The notes beneath the pieces are model-generated. The model was not told the DNA's origin, ran no database searches, and saw only the letters and a program-made list of their open reading frames with translations. A DNA stretch of 14,289 nt. It comes from Candidatus Nomurabacteria bacterium (lineage in GTDB: Bacteria > Patescibacteriota > Minisyncoccia > Phycocordibacterales > UBA10002). Shown here one piece after another: positions 12,767 through 14,289 of this stretch (positions within the stretch are counted from its first letter, which is position 1; each line of letters opens with the position of its first letter). The stretch covers positions 1-14,289 of the forward strand of contig CALRDB010000029.1 in the NCBI GenBank assembly GCA_943354745.1. Direction: 5' to 3'. A program made the translations under genes and the position numbers.

Positions 12767-12841
12767 TACTAGGTTTAAGGTGCTAGGCATTAGGAAGAAA
12801 GATTTTTTTCCTAGAGCCTCAAGCCTTCTTCCCTAGAGCCT
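12767..12841 (+). repeat. CTAG-rich period-7 repeat abutting the start of the Ig-like gene
   Basis: The block reads ACTAGGT-TTAAGGT-GCTAGGC-ATTAGGA-A..., then a T7 run, then CCTAGAG-CCTCAAG-CCTTCTT-CCCTAGAG-CCTCATTTC directly before ATG 12848. The last part matches the element before rplJ at about 29 of 33 positions. The two halves are partly complementary. No Shine-Dalgarno separates it from the start codon. Confidence 0.7.
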
Positions 12842-12847
12842 CATTTC

Positions 12848-13249
12848 ATGGAACGTACTCCCAAACTCATCGTGAGCATTTCGCTTATTGCGATCATTGC
12901 GGTAGGTCTCTCTGTCTACAGCTACCTTCAGTTCAAAGAGTACCTCCGTGGACCCGTGCTCACCATCGAAGAACCGCAAAACGGGAGCATGTCCACGACA
13001 TCACTTGTCCTACTCCGTGGATCGGCAAGAAACGTTTCATTCCTCACCCTGAGCGGAAGGCAGATTTTTACCAATGAACAGGGTAGTTTTAAGGAGTCAT
13101 TGCTTCTCCAAAATGGCTACAATATAATGACTCTTGAAGCGAAAGATAGGTTTGGGCATAGTATGGAGAAAAGGTTGGAGCTGGTGTATAAGCCGGATGT
13201 TGCGACATCAAGCTCGAGCCTCTCCCCCTCTTTAGAGGGGGAGAATTAA
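12848..13249 (+). CDS. Membrane-anchored Ig-like domain protein downstream of ftsK
   Basis: The 133-aa product has a basic start (MERTPK), one hydrophobic segment at about 6-27 (LIVSISLIAIIAVGLSVYSY) and an extracytoplasmic beta-rich domain at about 36-112: GPVLTIEEPQNGSMSTTSLV, ARNVSFLTLSGRQIFTNEQG, FKESLLLQNGYNIMTLEAKD. This pattern fits the glucodextranase-B/bacterial Ig-like fold. The role is unknown; its place after ftsK suggests an envelope function. The C-terminal SPSLEGEN is encoded by a palindromic repeat (13222-13243), so the original stop was probably displaced when the repeat arrived. The start codon directly follows a CTAG repeat and has no Shine-Dalgarno. Confidence 0.75.
   Translation: MERTPKLIVSISLIAIIAVGLSVYSYLQFKEYLRGPVLTIEEPQNGSMSTTSLVLLRGSARNVSFLTLSGRQIFTNEQGSFKESLLLQNGYNIMTLEAKDRFGHSMEKRLELVYKPDVATSSSSLSPSLEGEN
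13222..13243. repeat. CTCCCCCTCTTTAGAGGGGGAG palindrome at a gene end
   Basis: CTCCCCCTCT and AGAGGGGGAG pair around TT. It supplies the last codons of the Ig-like gene and is the outermost of the CTCC(C)TTT-type repeats that surround the DUF559 gene. A degenerate copy, AAAGAGGGGGTGG, follows at 13248. Confidence 0.8.
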
Positions 13250-13264
13250 AGAGGGGGTGGTGTT

Positions 13265-13316
13265 TTATTCTCCCTTTCCTAAAGGGAGCACTGCCGTCTT
13301 CGGCAGGAGGGATTTT
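13265..13316 (+). repeat. Left double-hairpin repeat of the DUF559 cassette
   Basis: Architecture from outside inward: TTATTC, hairpin CTCCCTTTCCTAAAGGGAG (13270-13288), hairpin CTGCC-GTCTTC-GGCAG (13291-13306), then GAGGGATTTT running into ATG 13317. The second hairpin's 3' side plus tail supplies AGGAGG, the Shine-Dalgarno of the gene. The same architecture occurs inverted at 13652-13710 and direct at 14166-14220. Confidence 0.8.
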
Positions 13317-13709
13317 ATGAAATTATACTACGCACCTGGACTCAAACCCTTCGCGGGAAACCTACGAAAAGCTGAAAATCTGGCAGAAGTGCTAATATGG
13401 AAAGAGTTGCGGGCAAAGAAATTAGGCGTTCAGTTTCTTCGCCAACGCCCTATCGGAAATTATGTGGCAGACTTTTATTGTCACAAATTGAACTTGGTTA
13501 TTGAAATAGACGGCGTGAGCCATGATAGTAAGGTGGAAAAAGACATCACCCGACAGCAGATGTTAGAGTCAAAGGGAGTCCAATTTCTTCGGTTCGCGGA
13601 TAAAGATGTCAGATATAACCTTGATAGTGTACTACTCGAGATAAGAGAGTTTATTAAATCCTCCGCCCCTCGAAGATTCGGGGCACCTCCTTTAGGAAAG
13701 GAGGAATAA
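13317..13709 (+). CDS. DUF559 endonuclease-fold protein
   Basis: The 130-aa protein belongs to the DUF559/Vsr-like branch of the PD-(D/E)XK nuclease fold. Visible: NLRKAENLAEVLIWKELRAK at 15-34 (family start pattern), FLRQRPIGNYVADFYC at 40-55 with D52, LVIEIDGVSHD at 60-70 with E63, D65 and H69, and VQFLRFADKDV at 88-98. Family members run about 110-130 aa. The substrate is unknown. ATG 13317 is preceded by AGGAGG with 6 bases between, inside the left repeat; an in-frame earlier start would translate the repeat and is rejected. The last ~16 residues (SSAPRRFGAPPLGKEE) are encoded by the right, inverted copy. The gene is therefore bounded on both sides by repeats, like a small cassette, unlike the flanking genes. 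Confidence 0.85.
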   Translation: MKLYYAPGLKPFAGNLRKAENLAEVLIWKELRAKKLGVQFLRQRPIGNYVADFYCHKLNLVIEIDGVSHDSKVEKDITRQQMLESKGVQFLRFADKDVRYNLDSVLLEIREFIKSSAPRRFGAPPLGKEE

Positions 13710-13710
13710 G
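13652..13710 (-). repeat. Right double-hairpin repeat of the DUF559 cassette (inverted copy)
   Basis: Read on the minus strand, outside inward: CTTATTC, hairpin CCTCCTTTCCTAAAGGAGG (13704-13686), TG, hairpin CCCCGAATCTTCGAGGGG, then GGAGGATTTAAT. This is the layout of the left copy in opposite orientation. Its outer 27 bases (13684-13710) are an exact inverted match to 14166-14192. Confidence 0.8.
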
Positions 13711-13719
13711 CCAACAAAC

Positions 13720-13893
13720 ATGATTCAATACAAATGCGACATTTGTAAAAAGAAAGTCGGCAAGGCAAAGGAAATCTCGGCTGGTTTTGGCGGTATGTTG
13801 CAAGTAAAGACTTTTTGTAAGAAGTGTGCCGAACCCGTTGCTGATTTCCTCGACAAACATGGGTTTGGAAAAGATAAGAAACAAAAATCATGA
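13720..13893 (+). CDS. 57-aa zinc-ribbon protein
   Basis: The product has an N-terminal CDIC motif (MIQYKCDICKKK), a middle GFGGMLQVKTF, a second CKKC motif, then AEPVADFLDKHGFGKDKKQK. Two CxxC pairs about 24 residues apart suggest a single zinc-ribbon knuckle; the basic tail may contact nucleic acid or a partner. The family is not recognised. A GGAGG from the adjacent repeat lies 15 bases before the ATG, farther than usual. The stop overlaps the next start as ATGA (13890-13893), so the two genes are probably translated together. Confidence 0.75.
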   Translation: MIQYKCDICKKKVGKAKEISAGFGGMLQVKTFCKKCAEPVADFLDKHGFGKDKKQKS

Positions 13894-14159
13894 GCTGGCA
13901 CTGGAAATCATGGCCGTATTTGATAAAGGGAGGAGTAATGCTGATTATTGGCATAGTATTGATCGCCGGGTCAGCCATCCTTACACAGCAAAATTGCTTC
14001 TACGGATTTGAAAAAAGTTGTGTATATAAATTTGTCTGGTCAGCGCGCAATCCTGTATTACTCAACAGCATCACTATTTCCGGTCCCCTTCTCGCACTCA
14101 TGGGAATAGTCACCTTAATGGTCGGGAAATTTAAGAATCGCAAACAATTATCAACATAA
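13890..14159 (+). CDS. 89-aa two-TM membrane protein
   Basis: Two hydrophobic segments lie at about 12-32 (IKGGVMLIIGIVLIAGSAIL) and 60-79 (SITISGPLLALMGIVTLMVG), with an intervening loop holding Cys36 and Cys44 that could form a disulfide outside the cell. The N-terminus is aromatic (MSWHWKSWPYL) and the C-terminus basic (KFKNRKQLST). The family is not recognised. It is coupled to the zinc-ribbon gene through a 4-base overlap. The partial gene at the window end begins MNWK, resembling this start, so a tandem paralogue may follow. Confidence 0.7.
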   Translation: MSWHWKSWPYLIKGGVMLIIGIVLIAGSAILTQQNCFYGFEKSCVYKFVWSARNPVLLNSITISGPLLALMGIVTLMVGKFKNRKQLST

Positions 14160-14165
14160 CCGCGT

Positions 14166-14220
14166 CTTATTCCTCCTTTCCTAAAGGAGGTGTCCGAGTC
14201 GGCGAGGACAGAGGATTTAA
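14166..14220 (+). repeat. Third double-hairpin repeat copy
   Basis: CTTATTC, hairpin CCTCCTTTCCTAAAGGAGG, TG, hairpin TGTCC-...-GGACA with GAGTCGGCGA between, then GAGGATTTAAAT. The first 27 bases are identical, inverted, to 13684-13710, so the zinc-ribbon and two-TM genes sit between opposed copies. Confidence 0.8.
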
Positions 14221-14230
14221 ATCCCTCCCC

Positions 14231-14260
14231 CTAACGGGTACTCCCTTTAAGAAAGGGAGA
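14231..14260. repeat. Additional CTCCCTTT palindrome
   Basis: CTCCCTTT-AAG-AAAGGGAG (14241-14259), preceded by CCC-TAAC-GGG. It resembles a partial copy of the cassette repeat without the second hairpin. GGGAG here lies about 18 bases before ATG 14277. Confidence 0.65.
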
Positions 14261-14276
14261 ACAAGAAAAAAACAGT

Positions 14277-14289
14277 ATGAACTGGAAAT
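14277..14289 (+). CDS. Start of a further gene (MNWK...), cut by the window end
   Basis: Only ATG AAC TGG AAA is visible. The similarity to the start of the two-TM protein (ATG AGC TGG CAC TGG AAA) suggests a related membrane protein. This is tentative on four codons. Confidence 0.3.

Noticed and set aside
13257..13316. In-frame 20-residue N-terminal extension of the DUF559 protein
   Set aside because: It would translate the palindromic repeat; the AGGAGG at 13305-13310 marks ATG 13317 as the start.

Overview
The window looks like a piece of a Candidate Phyla Radiation (Patescibacteria, most likely Parcubacteria-type) genome. This is an inference from gene content: a secreted giant surface protein with an N-terminal peptidoglycan-binding domain and a C-terminal IIWSPFSTT/LDWTNSYG tail, an FtsK followed by a small membrane-anchored Ig-like protein, a helix-turn-helix protein of a type I associate with Parcubacteria, a stand-alone asparaginase N-domain, many tiny membrane proteins, dispersed palindromic repeats, and Shine-Dalgarno sequences missing from most starts. 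No rRNA, tRNA or CRISPR array was found.

Layout. 1-106 (-): 5' end of an IS30-type transposase, out of frame with its apparent start. 165-722 (+): asparaginase-like protein with its own terminator. 783-2181 (-): rplJ-rplL (L10, L7/L12) unit with a TTGACA promoter, an L10-leader-like RNA and CTAG-rich period-7 repeats before rplJ; palindromic repeats lie after rplL. 2240-3460 (-): a 48-aa membrane protein preceded by a 21-bp perfect hairpin, then two decayed genes. 3530-3670: three copies of a TGGATTCCC palindrome. 3714-4412 (-): membrane-anchored TPR protein. 4542-8228 (-): 1228-aa exported surface protein, a candidate S-layer protein. 8229-9337: 1.1 kb without a credible CDS, but with strong hairpins, promoters and two plus-strand terminators. 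9338-10255 (-): HTH regulator, divergent from ftsK (10530-12758, +), with five TGTCCYTTATA-type repeats between them. 12848-13249 (+): Ig-like membrane protein. 13265-14289: a DUF559 endonuclease-fold gene between inverted copies of a ~50-bp double-hairpin repeat, then a zinc-ribbon/two-TM gene pair bounded by a third copy, then the start of another gene.

How the parts may work together. L10 and L7/L12 form the ribosomal stalk and are probably autoregulated through the leader RNA. FtsK and the Ig-like protein are envelope/division proteins. The giant protein probably coats the cell. The TGTCCTTTATA motif at the HTH gene recurs exactly in front of the surface-protein gene, suggesting the regulator may control both. 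The most system-like unit is DUF559 bounded by inverted repeats, which resembles a small mobile cassette in which the repeats supply the ribosome binding site and the last codons.
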